Source: Actinomycetes bacterium (GTDB lineage: Bacteria; Actinomycetota; Acidimicrobiia; Acidimicrobiales; Acidimicrobiaceae). From it: DNA of 5,035 bases. Of the stretch, positions 1-5,035 are shown piece by piece. The translations under genes and the position numbers were made by a program. Numbering within the stretch: the first letter of the stretch is position 1; each line of letters starts with the position of its first letter. Below the pieces are notes generated by a model. That model was not told where the DNA came from, made no database searches, and saw only the letters and a program-made list of their open reading frames with translations. The DNA lies in assembly GCA_021844725.1 (NCBI GenBank), contig JAKBSX010000302.1, forward strand, positions 1 to 5,035, written 5' to 3'.

Positions 1-2
1 AT

Positions 3-83
3 ATAGGTCGCTTCTTGGAAGAAGGGTATGAGGTAGTTACGAACCTGGGCAACGGCAATGTCGTTATGAAACTCCCGTTCTGA
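3..83 (+). CDS. C-terminal end of an unidentified protein (cut by window edge)
   Basis: An open frame enters from the left edge and ends at a TGA at 81-83, giving 26 residues: IGRFLEEGYEVV followed by TNLGNGNVVMKLPF. The composition is protein-like, with an amphipathic helix followed by a strand. The pattern of an aromatic-rich GY-E-VV turn and a final strand ending in M-K-L resembles the last strands of GNAT acetyltransferases, but 26 residues cannot establish a family. The gene body lies outside the window. No oligo-T terminator is evident directly after the stop. Confidence 0.4.
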   Translation: MGRFLEEGYEVVTNLGNGNVVMKLPF

Positions 84-111
84 AGGTCAGGAACTCGTGA
101 GCAGGTCGGAG

Positions 112-145
112 CTGTTCAACTTCTGGCCGACTTCAACGTGAACAG
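112..145. repeat. Inverted repeat, 7-bp arms, in the intergenic stretch
   Basis: CTGTTCA at 112-118 is matched by its exact reverse complement TGAACAG at 139-145, with a 20-base spacer. A second, overlapping pairing is possible between GTCGG (105-109) and CCGAC (127-131). It lies between the stop at 83 and the nucleotidyltransferase fragment at 198. It could be a weak RNA hairpin at the end of the upstream transcript or chance; no T-run follows. Apart from this, 84-197 shows nothing identifiable. Confidence 0.25.
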
Positions 146-197
146 GCAGTCTCAAAGCTGAAAAATGCTTCCCTAAATCAATTACGAAAATTCACCG

Positions 198-512
198 GTG
201 GTAACAGTGTCACTGAAATCAAAGAAAGGCGGTCGCGCTCGAGGCATTGCCAAGGTTACTCGCCAATCAAGAGTGCACCGGAAAGTCGGCGTTTACTGGG
301 GAAGATTCAACCCGCCGCATAAAGGGCACATGCGAGTAATCAGGCGGCTCAAGGAGCAGTGCGACCTTATTGTTGCAGTGGGCAGCTCTGAACACAATAA
401 CAAACTGACAAATGCATTCAGCGGTGCAGAGAGGAAATTGATGGTTGGATATTTGACAGGAGATTCAAACATATTTTCGACGATGTTCAAACACACTTCA
501 AAGGTGTTTTGA
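198..512 (+). pseudogene. Truncated NadM-like nicotinamide-nucleotide adenylyltransferase (N-terminal half only)
   Basis: The 104-residue frame carries the nucleotide-binding half of an archaeal HxGH nucleotidyltransferase. The first strand and loop read VGVYWGRFNPPHKGH (residues 30-44, with H41-K-G-H44). A second strand gives LIVAVGSSEHNN (57-68), followed by LTNAFSGAER (70-79), which corresponds to the NPFT-x-GER segment of archaeal NadM. Family members run to about 170 residues and carry a C-terminal phosphate-binding ISSTSR-type motif; here the frame ends soon after the GER helix. No other plus-strand frame downstream supplies the missing part, because that DNA encodes the minus-strand acetyltransferase. 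Residues 1-29 are a lysine- and arginine-rich stretch not expected in NadM, so the start is uncertain. GTG at 198, GTG at 207 (preceded by GGTGGT at 197-202) and GTG at 273 are all possible; the last would begin just before the catalytic domain. An intact enzyme would make NAD from NMN and ATP, but this fragment is probably inactive. Another nucleotidyltransferase of the same fold is possible. Confidence 0.6.
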
Positions 513-962
513 CATGATAATCGCATGATAACCTTCGATGGTCATATCTCGCAGAAATCCCTCAATGAGATAGTTGTTGCGAAGATAGAATACTATTGCT
601 CCAGTGTTAATATGCGTCACCATAAGCCATATCTTTCGAAGTCCTCTCTTTTTGGCTTCTTTCTCTAAATGACGAAGGAGGTCTTTTCCCGCTCCTTTCC
701 CCTGCGAGACAGAACTGACACCAATTGTAGGGATATAACCGACGCCGTAGTCGGCTATGGATAGATGAACATAACCAATGAGCTTCCCGTCGTCTTCAGC
801 TACAAATGTCACTCCTGATTTGGATTCCTCCTTAATGTGATCGGCGGAGAGCTTGCTGGAAAGCCAGCGCGATCCTTCGATTTCAAAGTACCATTGAAAA
901 GCATCCCTTAAGAGAATCTCACAACCTGTTTCATCTCCATTTGAAAACCGTCTGATCTTCAT
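498..962 (-). CDS. GNAT family N-acetyltransferase
   Basis: This encodes a 154-residue single-domain acetyltransferase of normal length for the GNAT family, which transfers the acetyl group of acetyl-CoA to an amine. A strand reads VTFVAEDDGKLIGYVHLSI (residues 51-69). The acetyl-CoA pyrophosphate loop (motif A) is IGVSSVSQGKGAGKDLL, with Q87-G-K-G-A-G92. The following strand is KIWLMVTHIN (110-119), and motif B is GAIVFYLRNNYLIEGFL (121-137). The ATG at 962-960 is chosen over an upstream in-frame ATG at 989 because the fold starts directly with MKIRRF, and because AGGT lies five bases before it on the minus strand. The gene reads away from the transporter operon, and its last 15 bases overlap the end of the truncated nucleotidyltransferase. 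The substrate cannot be told from sequence; small amines, antibiotics and protein N-termini are all possible for this family. An A-rich segment near 1000-1012 on the minus strand may contain its promoter, but no clear TATA box is seen. Confidence 0.88.
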   Translation of the reverse strand: MKIRRFSNGDETGCEILLRDAFQWYFEIEGSRWLSSKLSADHIKEESKSGVTFVAEDDGKLIGYVHLSIADYGVGYIPTIGVSSVSQGKGAGKDLLRHLEKEAKKRGLRKIWLMVTHINTGAIVFYLRNNYLIEGFLRDMTIEGYHAIIMSKHL

Positions 963-1037
963 TTTCAACCTTTCCCTATGACAAAACAAGTCTGTTTCCT
1001 ATTTTCTTCTTTAGAGAACCAGTGCATACTTTCCTGA

Positions 1038-1054
1038 ATGCGTCCAAACCGCAT
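1038..1054. repeat. Short hairpin-capable inverted repeat between divergent genes
   Basis: ATGCG (1038-1042) pairs with CGCAT (1050-1054) across a 7-base loop. The hexamer GCATAC also occurs as a direct repeat at 1024-1029 and 1051-1056. The stretch between the GNAT start and the operon promoter contains no open frame of note. These short repeats could be regulator contacts, but they are close to what chance would give. Confidence 0.15.
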
Positions 1055-1096
1055 ACACCGCCAATCCTGGTACACATCAACAGATGTCTAATTCTA

Positions 1097-1117
1097 TCCT
1101 CAATTGATGGATGAGGA
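1097..1117. promoter_or_regulatory. Candidate operator: inverted repeat just upstream of the BRE/TATA
   Basis: TCCTCA at 1097-1102 and TGAGGA at 1112-1117 are exact reverse complements separated by nine bases, forming a 21-bp dyad. Its right edge lies 11 bases before the TATA box at 1129, next to the expected TFB recognition element. The position is compatible with an activator or repressor of the peptide transporter operon. The arms are only six bases, so this is a candidate rather than a demonstrated site. Confidence 0.3.
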
Positions 1118-1124
1118 ACAAAGT

Positions 1125-1140
1125 AATGTATAAATACATT
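1125..1140 (+). promoter_or_regulatory. Archaeal TATA-box promoter of the transporter operon, embedded in an inverted repeat
   Basis: TATAAATA at 1129-1136 matches the archaeal TATA consensus, and its centre lies about 28 bases before the ATG at 1161. Initiation would therefore fall at or very near that ATG, giving a leaderless or nearly leaderless mRNA. The box sits inside a near-perfect dyad: AATGTAT (1125-1131), two central bases, then ATACATT (1134-1140). A dimeric regulator bound here would compete directly with TBP, so the same element could serve as the operon's operator. The TATA call is well supported; the operator role is inference. Confidence 0.7.
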
Positions 1141-1160
1141 TTCACAGTGTAGGTTTGGCT

Positions 1161-2939
1161 ATGAAGATTAGATTAGCCGCCGCGGTAATTGTCGCTCTGT
1201 TTATCGCAAGCGGCCTGACAACGGTTGTGGGAAACGGAAATGCATCAAGTACTTCAAGTAACTCAGTTCTCACTGTTGGTGTGGTTAATCCGGGTCCTAT
1301 TCATGCGTTGAACCCATTTTTCCCTGCGGGACAGAGTTCCCTCGCAGTTAGCGATTTGCTCGGTGTGATGTATCTTTCCATGCTTTCTCAGGACCCCAAT
1401 GGAACACTATCGCCTCAACTGGCACAAAGTTGGACGGTCAATTCCAACGCAACTCAGTTCACGTTCAATTTGAGACCGAATCTGAAATGGTCTGATGGAC
1501 AACCTCTAACGTCGGAGGATGTTGTCTTCACGTTCCACGCCTTTATGAGTAATCCACTGCTTGATGCTTTCAATGGTTTCATAGTCGGCCCGCTAATCCA
1601 GAACGTGACTGCTGTAAGTGCCACTCAGGTGCGCTTTACACTTTATCATTCGTTTGCCCCATTTCTGCAGTACGCAGGACTGGGAAAGGTGATAGTACCT
1701 CAACACATCTGGTCCAAAGTCAGTAACATAACTAATTATTCAAATACTGCCAATCCTGTCGGGGATGGCCCATTTGTCATCACCAACTGGTCTCCTGGAG
1801 CGAGCGTGATACACTATTCACCTAACCCATACTATTACGGTCCTAAGCCAAAACTCGCTGGAATTGCAGTACAGATATTGTCATCGACTTCAAATATTGC
1901 GTCGCTCTTGGAAACGGGTTCTCTTGATCTGGCGCAACCAGTATCAAGCCAGATATCCGCTCTGAAAAGTGTGAGCAACATGAATTTAGCACAGTCTCCT
2001 GGCGAAGCTGTATTTGGCACATACTTTGACCCTGCGGGACTCCTTCTGTTCGACAATTTGTTGTACCCTTACAACATAACGCAGGTGAGACAAGCTATAG
2101 CTTATGGAATCAATAGAACACAAGTTGTTGAGCTTGGTCTCAATGGCTACGGAACGCCGGGGAGTCAGGGCCAGTTGCCTCCTTCTATGACACAGTGGAT
2201 ACCAAGCAATTTACCCAACTACACATTTAATCCCAGCCTTGCGAAGCAGATGCTTATCAATCAGGGATTCAAATTAGGTTCCAACGGTTTCCTTGAATTC
2301 CCGAATGGCACTGCATGGACACCACAAATAATTGATACAGGAGGTGCGACGAGTAACATTGTTTCGGTAATTGTCCAGAACCTGCGGTCAGCAGGAATCG
2401 ATGCTTCAGAGTTGGTGGTTACCATTGGCACCTTGGTTTCAGCCTTACAATATGGCAACTTCGATATGGTTCTTCTCTCAACAAACAGACCACCAATACC
2501 CGACTTCGTTCTGGGGGTCTTTGCATCCAACACGACAACACCGATAGGTCAGCAGGAACTCAACTACCATGGATGGACGAGATGGACGAATGCGACCTTC
2601 TGGAACGATTTGCAGCAGGCAAGGCAAATAGGGTCATTCAGTGGCCAATATAAGCTCTACGCAAACGCGCAACTCATACTCGCAACTCAACTCCCTCTCA
2701 TCACACTGTACTATAGTCCGTCCATATGGGCTTACTCAAACGCGACTATTCGTGGATGGGGACCCGCCTTGCAAGGCTATCAATTCCCACAGGCGACACT
2801 ACTAACAAGCCTTTCAGGGTCGGCAAGTACTTCATCAAGCAACGGCAGCATAATTATCTATGCGGCGGTTGGCATTACAGTAATTGTGGTAATAGCAATA
2901 ATTGCTGCAGTGACACTGACAAGAAGAAGACGAAGGTAG
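1161..2939 (+). CDS. Family 5 extracellular solute-binding protein of a peptide/nickel-type ABC importer
   Basis: This 592-residue protein is the solute receptor of the importer encoded downstream, acting on the outer face of the membrane. It starts with a short basic and hydrophobic signal segment (KIR then LAAAVIVALFIASGLTTVV, to about residue 24) without a lipobox cysteine. The SBP_bac_5 signature region is at about 85-128, with LAQSW, FTFNLRPNLKWSDGQPL and EDVVFTF. A typical second-lobe segment follows later: YNITQVRQAIAYGINR. A Ser/Thr-rich linker (about 551-562) precedes a single C-terminal membrane helix (about 564-585) and RRRRR at the end, an anchoring plan usual in archaea. About 14 N-X-S/T sequons are spread through the mature domain, and charged residues are rare. 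ATG at 1161 is preferred over TTG at 1155 because it fits leaderless initiation from the TATA box at 1129; the TTG form would add only two residues. It is first in the operon. The ligand cannot be read from sequence: oligopeptides are the usual guess, but sugars or nickel are bound by relatives. Confidence 0.92.
   Translation: MKIRLAAAVIVALFIASGLTTVVGNGNASSTSSNSVLTVGVVNPGPIHALNPFFPAGQSSLAVSDLLGVMYLSMLSQDPNGTLSPQLAQSWTVNSNATQFTFNLRPNLKWSDGQPLTSEDVVFTFHAFMSNPLLDAFNGFIVGPLIQNVTAVSATQVRFTLYHSFAPFLQYAGLGKVIVPQHIWSKVSNITNYSNTANPVGDGPFVITNWSPGASVIHYSPNPYYYGPKPKLAGIAVQILSSTSNIASLLETGSLDLAQPVSSQISALKSVSNMNLAQSPGEAVFGTYFDPAGLLLFDNLLYPYNITQVRQAIAYGINRTQVVELGLNGYGTPGSQGQLPPSMTQWIPSNLPNYTFNPSLAKQMLINQGFKLGSNGFLEFPNGTAWTPQIIDTGGATSNIVSVIVQNLRSAGIDASELVVTIGTLVSALQYGNFDMVLLSTNRPPIPDFVLGVFASNTTTPIGQQELNYHGWTRWTNATFWNDLQQARQIGSFSGQYKLYANAQLILATQLPLITLYYSPSIWAYSNATIRGWGPALQGYQFPQATLLTSLSGSASTSSSNGSIIIYAAVGITVIVVIAIIAAVTLTRRRRR
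2933..2937 (+). promoter_or_regulatory. Shine-Dalgarno site supporting the TTG start of the DppB-type gene
   Basis: AAGGT at 2933-2937 overlaps the stop codon of the binding-protein gene and leaves nine bases before the TTG at 2947. It supports the non-ATG start and implies translational linkage of the two genes. The permeases and ATPase downstream have comparable weak sites: GAGGA at 3912-3916 before the ATG at 3927, and AGGGA at 4796-4800 before the ATG at 4810. Confidence 0.5.
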
Positions 2940-2946
2940 TTGTCAT

Positions 2947-3930
2947 TTGAGAGCGTACATTGTACGACGTTCAGTCTACGCGTTCGTGACTTTCTTGATG
3001 TCGTTGGTGCTGATTTTCATCATACCACGCTTGGTCGCGGTTAATCCAGTAGATATAATAGCTGCATCACAGATGTTGCCACCTTCTGTCACGGAGCGTC
3101 TGATTGTCCAGTTTGGACTTAACAAACCAGTCTACGTTCAGTTTATTCTCTTCATGAAGAACATGATGTTGACGTTTCCGCCCAACATGGGATATTCCTT
3201 TGAGTATTATCCTACATCCACCTATCAGTTGATATCAACAGCCCTTCCATGGACACTGTTTTTGATTGGTACATCCGTTATAATTTCATCGACCATAGGT
3301 ACGTTCGTCGGCCTCTATGCAGGATACAAAAGGGGAAGTGTGTTTGATAAAGCCATCACCTACAGTTCTATGGCATTTATGTCCCTTCCCTACTTTTGGG
3401 TGGCGATAGTATTTCAGATACTGCTCGCGGTTGTACTAAGGATATTCCCTGTTGCTGGGGGATATTCGGTCCTTGACGCAAGTCCGAAGTTTTCCCTAAC
3501 CTGGATTTCTGATGTCATCTATCATGCGATGCTTCCCATGCTAACTATCGTGATCTCCACAGCACCAGTCTACGCTATCATAATGCGCAACAACGTTGTG
3601 AATATAGTCATGGAAGACTTCATGAATGTTGCGCAAGCAAAAGGCCTCCGAAAGGGCAGGATTCTTGTATCATATGCGCTGAGAAACAGCATCCTACCAC
3701 TCATTAGTATAATTGCAGTCAACTTCGGCTATGTGCTGGGCGGGGCGTTGCTAGTAGAAATTGTATTTAATTATCCCGGAATCGGCACTGTCCTGTACAA
3801 CGCGATTCTTGGCCACGACTATCCGGTAATTCAAGGTGTCTTCTACATATTGGCGATTGCAGTGATACTCGCAAACTACGTTGCTGACATACTATATATG
3901 ATTGTAGACCCGAGGATTAGATACACATGA
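2947..3930 (+). CDS. dppB: DppB-type ABC transporter permease
   Basis: This 327-residue integral membrane protein forms one half of the translocation channel of the peptide/nickel-type importer. Its N-terminus, MRAYIVRRSVYAFVTFLMSL, is the classic DppB opening of a basic patch followed by the first helix (about 10-30). A long external segment follows (about 31-98) and includes the family's FGLNKPVYVQF stretch. Further membrane helices lie at about 101-124, 137-167, 192-213, 249-271 and 294-318. The cytoplasmic EAA loop that docks the ATPase is at 223-251, running from EDFMNVAQAKGLRKG to NSILPL. The C-terminus ends with the family hallmark VDPRIRY. The length is normal. The start is TTG, seven bases after the binding-protein stop, chosen because the upstream AAGGT is well spaced and the N-terminus aligns with the family. 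Its stop overlaps the next start as ATGA, which indicates coupled translation with DppC. Confidence 0.95.
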   Translation: MRAYIVRRSVYAFVTFLMSLVLIFIIPRLVAVNPVDIIAASQMLPPSVTERLIVQFGLNKPVYVQFILFMKNMMLTFPPNMGYSFEYYPTSTYQLISTALPWTLFLIGTSVIISSTIGTFVGLYAGYKRGSVFDKAITYSSMAFMSLPYFWVAIVFQILLAVVLRIFPVAGGYSVLDASPKFSLTWISDVIYHAMLPMLTIVISTAPVYAIIMRNNVVNIVMEDFMNVAQAKGLRKGRILVSYALRNSILPLISIIAVNFGYVLGGALLVEIVFNYPGIGTVLYNAILGHDYPVIQGVFYILAIAVILANYVADILYMIVDPRIRYT

Positions 3931-4805
3931 ACCTGGAAAAGTTGTTAGTTGGTGCTTCGGGCGAGGATACAGTTCTCAATAAGCTACTGCATAACAAGAC
4001 TGCACTAATCGGCCTTGCAATACTTCTTACGCTTGTATTAATTGCAGCCCTTGCACCAATAATATCTCCTCACTCCCCACAAGCACTAGTCGCCAAACCT
4101 TATCTTCCTCCGAGTCCTGCGTACCCGTTCGGCACGGATGGCCTTGGAAGAGACGTCTTCAGCCAGATGATTTACGGCACATCTCTTTCTCTCGAAATTG
4201 GCTTCATTTCGGCAGTTGGAATCAGCCTACTGGGTACAACAGTGGGCATAGTGTCAGGCTATATGGGGTCATACATCGATGAAGCACTGATGAGGATAGT
4301 TGATGTGTTGCTCGTAATACCCGCAATCGCGTTGATGATATTTATTGCCGTGATTCTGGGGCCTGGAGTGGAATCGGTACTTATCGTGATAATTCTCTTT
4401 GGCTGGCCACCAATGGCTAGAATGATCAGGTCACAGACCCTTGCATTGAGGAGTGCGGGCTTCGTGGAATCTGCCATTGTCAGCGGAGCACCGAAGAGCT
4501 ACATTCTCAGTAGGCTAATATTCCCCAACGTCCTTTCGCTTGTCTTGGCAAACGGCATACTCGCCGTGATATACGGCATAGTTGTTGACGCCTCTCTCGC
4601 ATTTCTAGGTCTCACGTCTACAACAAATTACAGTTGGGGAACAGTTTTGTACAACGCTCAAAACGAAGGTGCAATATTTAATGGCGGAATAGTGTGGATC
4701 CTAGCTCCCGGTTTATTCATTGCCATGACCGGAATAGCGATTACACTCATTGCGCGTGCGATTGGTGACATAACGGATCCCAGGTATTCAACTACAGGGA
4801 AATGA
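3927..4805 (+). CDS. dppC: DppC-type ABC transporter permease
   Basis: This 292-residue protein is the second channel subunit, pairing with DppB in the membrane. After a short cytoplasmic N-terminus, NKTALIGLAILL opens the first helix (about 26-46). The external loop then carries the family signature FGTDGLGRDVFSQMIYG (68-84). Other helices lie at about 88-111, 123-145, 150-165, 205-228 and 254-277. The EAA loop is at about 178-201, with GFVESAIVSGAPKSYILSR and then IFPN, and it would contact the ATPase. The C-terminus has the usual DPR triplet (284-286). The length is normal and no lesion is seen. The ATG overlaps the DppB stop by four bases, and the next gene follows after four bases, so it is internal to the operon. 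Confidence 0.95.
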   Translation: MNLEKLLVGASGEDTVLNKLLHNKTALIGLAILLTLVLIAALAPIISPHSPQALVAKPYLPPSPAYPFGTDGLGRDVFSQMIYGTSLSLEIGFISAVGISLLGTTVGIVSGYMGSYIDEALMRIVDVLLVIPAIALMIFIAVILGPGVESVLIVIILFGWPPMARMIRSQTLALRSAGFVESAIVSGAPKSYILSRLIFPNVLSLVLANGILAVIYGIVVDASLAFLGLTSTTNYSWGTVLYNAQNEGAIFNGGIVWILAPGLFIAMTGIAITLIARAIGDITDPRYSTTGK

Positions 4806-4809
4806 TAGC

Positions 4810-5025
4810 ATGCTGGTAGAGATTGTGAACCTCAGGGTTACGTTCCCTTCATCTAAAGGAGACGTGACCGCCGTGGACGGTATTTCGCTCGAGATACCAA
4901 AGGGTTCTGTTTTCGGGTTGGCCGGCGAATCAGGCTGTGGGAAAACCACAACTGGTCTAACACTACTCCGAATGATAAGAACTCCAGGGAAAGTGCAAGG
5001 GAGAATAGACTTTGATGGGGAGTGA
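4810..5025 (+). CDS. dppD: DppD-type ABC transporter ATPase, N-terminal part; interrupted by a stop near the window edge
   Basis: This is the first 71 residues of a cytoplasmic ATPase that would drive the importer. It begins LVEIVNLRVTFPSSKGDVTA, followed by the VDGISLEIPKG strand. The Walker A loop is G39-ESGCGKTT-47, followed by GLTLLRM. PGKVQGRIDFDGE then matches the segment that in DppD proteins leads into DGxDIL. The frame ends at TGA 5023-5025, far short of the usual 300-plus residues. Q-loop, ABC signature and Walker B are therefore absent from what is seen. Removing one G from the GGGG run at 5017-5020 gives DGSEEIL, which continues to the window edge; reading through the stop in the original frame gives GDI. 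The lesion may be a frameshift, a nonsense mutation or a sequencing error. The ATG at 4810 follows AGGGA by nine bases and DppC by four. A DppF-type partner ATPase is expected further right. Confidence 0.8.
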   Translation: MLVEIVNLRVTFPSSKGDVTAVDGISLEIPKGSVFGLAGESGCGKTTTGLTLLRMIRTPGKVQGRIDFDGE

Positions 5026-5035
5026 GGAGATATTA

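Noticed and set aside
293..526. Minus-strand open frame opposite the nucleotidyltransferase fragment
   Set aside because: It shows no recognisable motif and lies antisense to the HxGH domain, whose conservation explains the open frame. Treated as a shadow.
963..989. Longer acetyltransferase start at the ATG at 989
   Set aside because: The extra nine residues are not part of the GNAT fold, and the AGGT five bases before the ATG at 962 favours the shorter protein.
991..1013. T-rich tract on the plus strand as an archaeal terminator
   Set aside because: No intact plus-strand gene ends before it. On the other strand it is the A-rich upstream region of the acetyltransferase gene, which is a better explanation.
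1835..2533. Two minus-strand open frames (1835-2056 and 2261-2533) inside the binding-protein gene
   Set aside because: They are antisense to a well-supported family 5 protein and have neither family motifs nor visible promoters.
2726..2950. Plus-strand open frame over the end of the binding-protein gene
   Set aside because: It lies in an alternative frame over the Ser-rich linker and membrane anchor, which read correctly in the main frame; the product has low-complexity, improbable composition.
4259..4477. Minus-strand open frame inside the DppC-type gene
   Set aside because: It is antisense to conserved membrane helices and is rich in Ile/Thr as expected from reversed hydrophobic codons; no independent support.
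1..5035. CRISPR array, tRNA, rRNA, insertion sequence or a new defence system
   Set aside because: No regularly spaced repeats, cloverleaf, transposase motifs or terminal inverted repeats were seen; the content is an ordinary ABC importer operon beside small enzymes.

Overview
The window looks archaeal. A strong TATA box sits about 28 bases before a probably leaderless start. The substrate-binding protein has an N-terminal signal segment and a C-terminal membrane anchor ending in five arginines, instead of a lipobox cysteine. An archaeal-type NMN adenylyltransferase fragment is also present. Base composition is moderate. The binding protein has few charged residues and many N-X-S/T sequons, which would suit an acidophilic member of Thermoplasmatota or Nitrososphaerota. 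That placement is inference; no rRNA or tRNA gene is present to fix it.

Positions 1-990 form a patchy left part. It holds the last 26 codons of an unidentified protein (to 83), a short intergenic stretch with an inverted repeat, and a plus-strand fragment of a NadM-type nucleotidyltransferase (198-512). The fragment has lost its C-terminal half and runs 15 bases into the tail of a convergent, intact GNAT acetyltransferase on the minus strand (498-962). This looks like an old rearrangement breakpoint. The GNAT gene and the transporter operon diverge across about 200 bases.

Positions 1090-5035 hold the start of a peptide/nickel-type (Dpp/Opp) ABC importer operon, read left to right: promoter with two inverted repeats, family 5 extracellular binding protein, DppB-type permease, DppC-type permease, and the first 71 codons of a DppD-type ATPase. 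Spacing is tight (7 bases, a 4-base ATGA overlap, then 4 bases), so the four genes are almost certainly co-transcribed. The binding protein would capture an oligopeptide or similar solute outside the cell, the two permeases would form the channel, and the ATPase would power it. A second ATPase (DppF type) is expected beyond the right edge.

No clearly new system is visible. The points most worth checking are the stop codon that interrupts the ATPase just before the window ends, the truncated NadM-like gene, and the inverted repeat laid exactly over the operon's TATA box.
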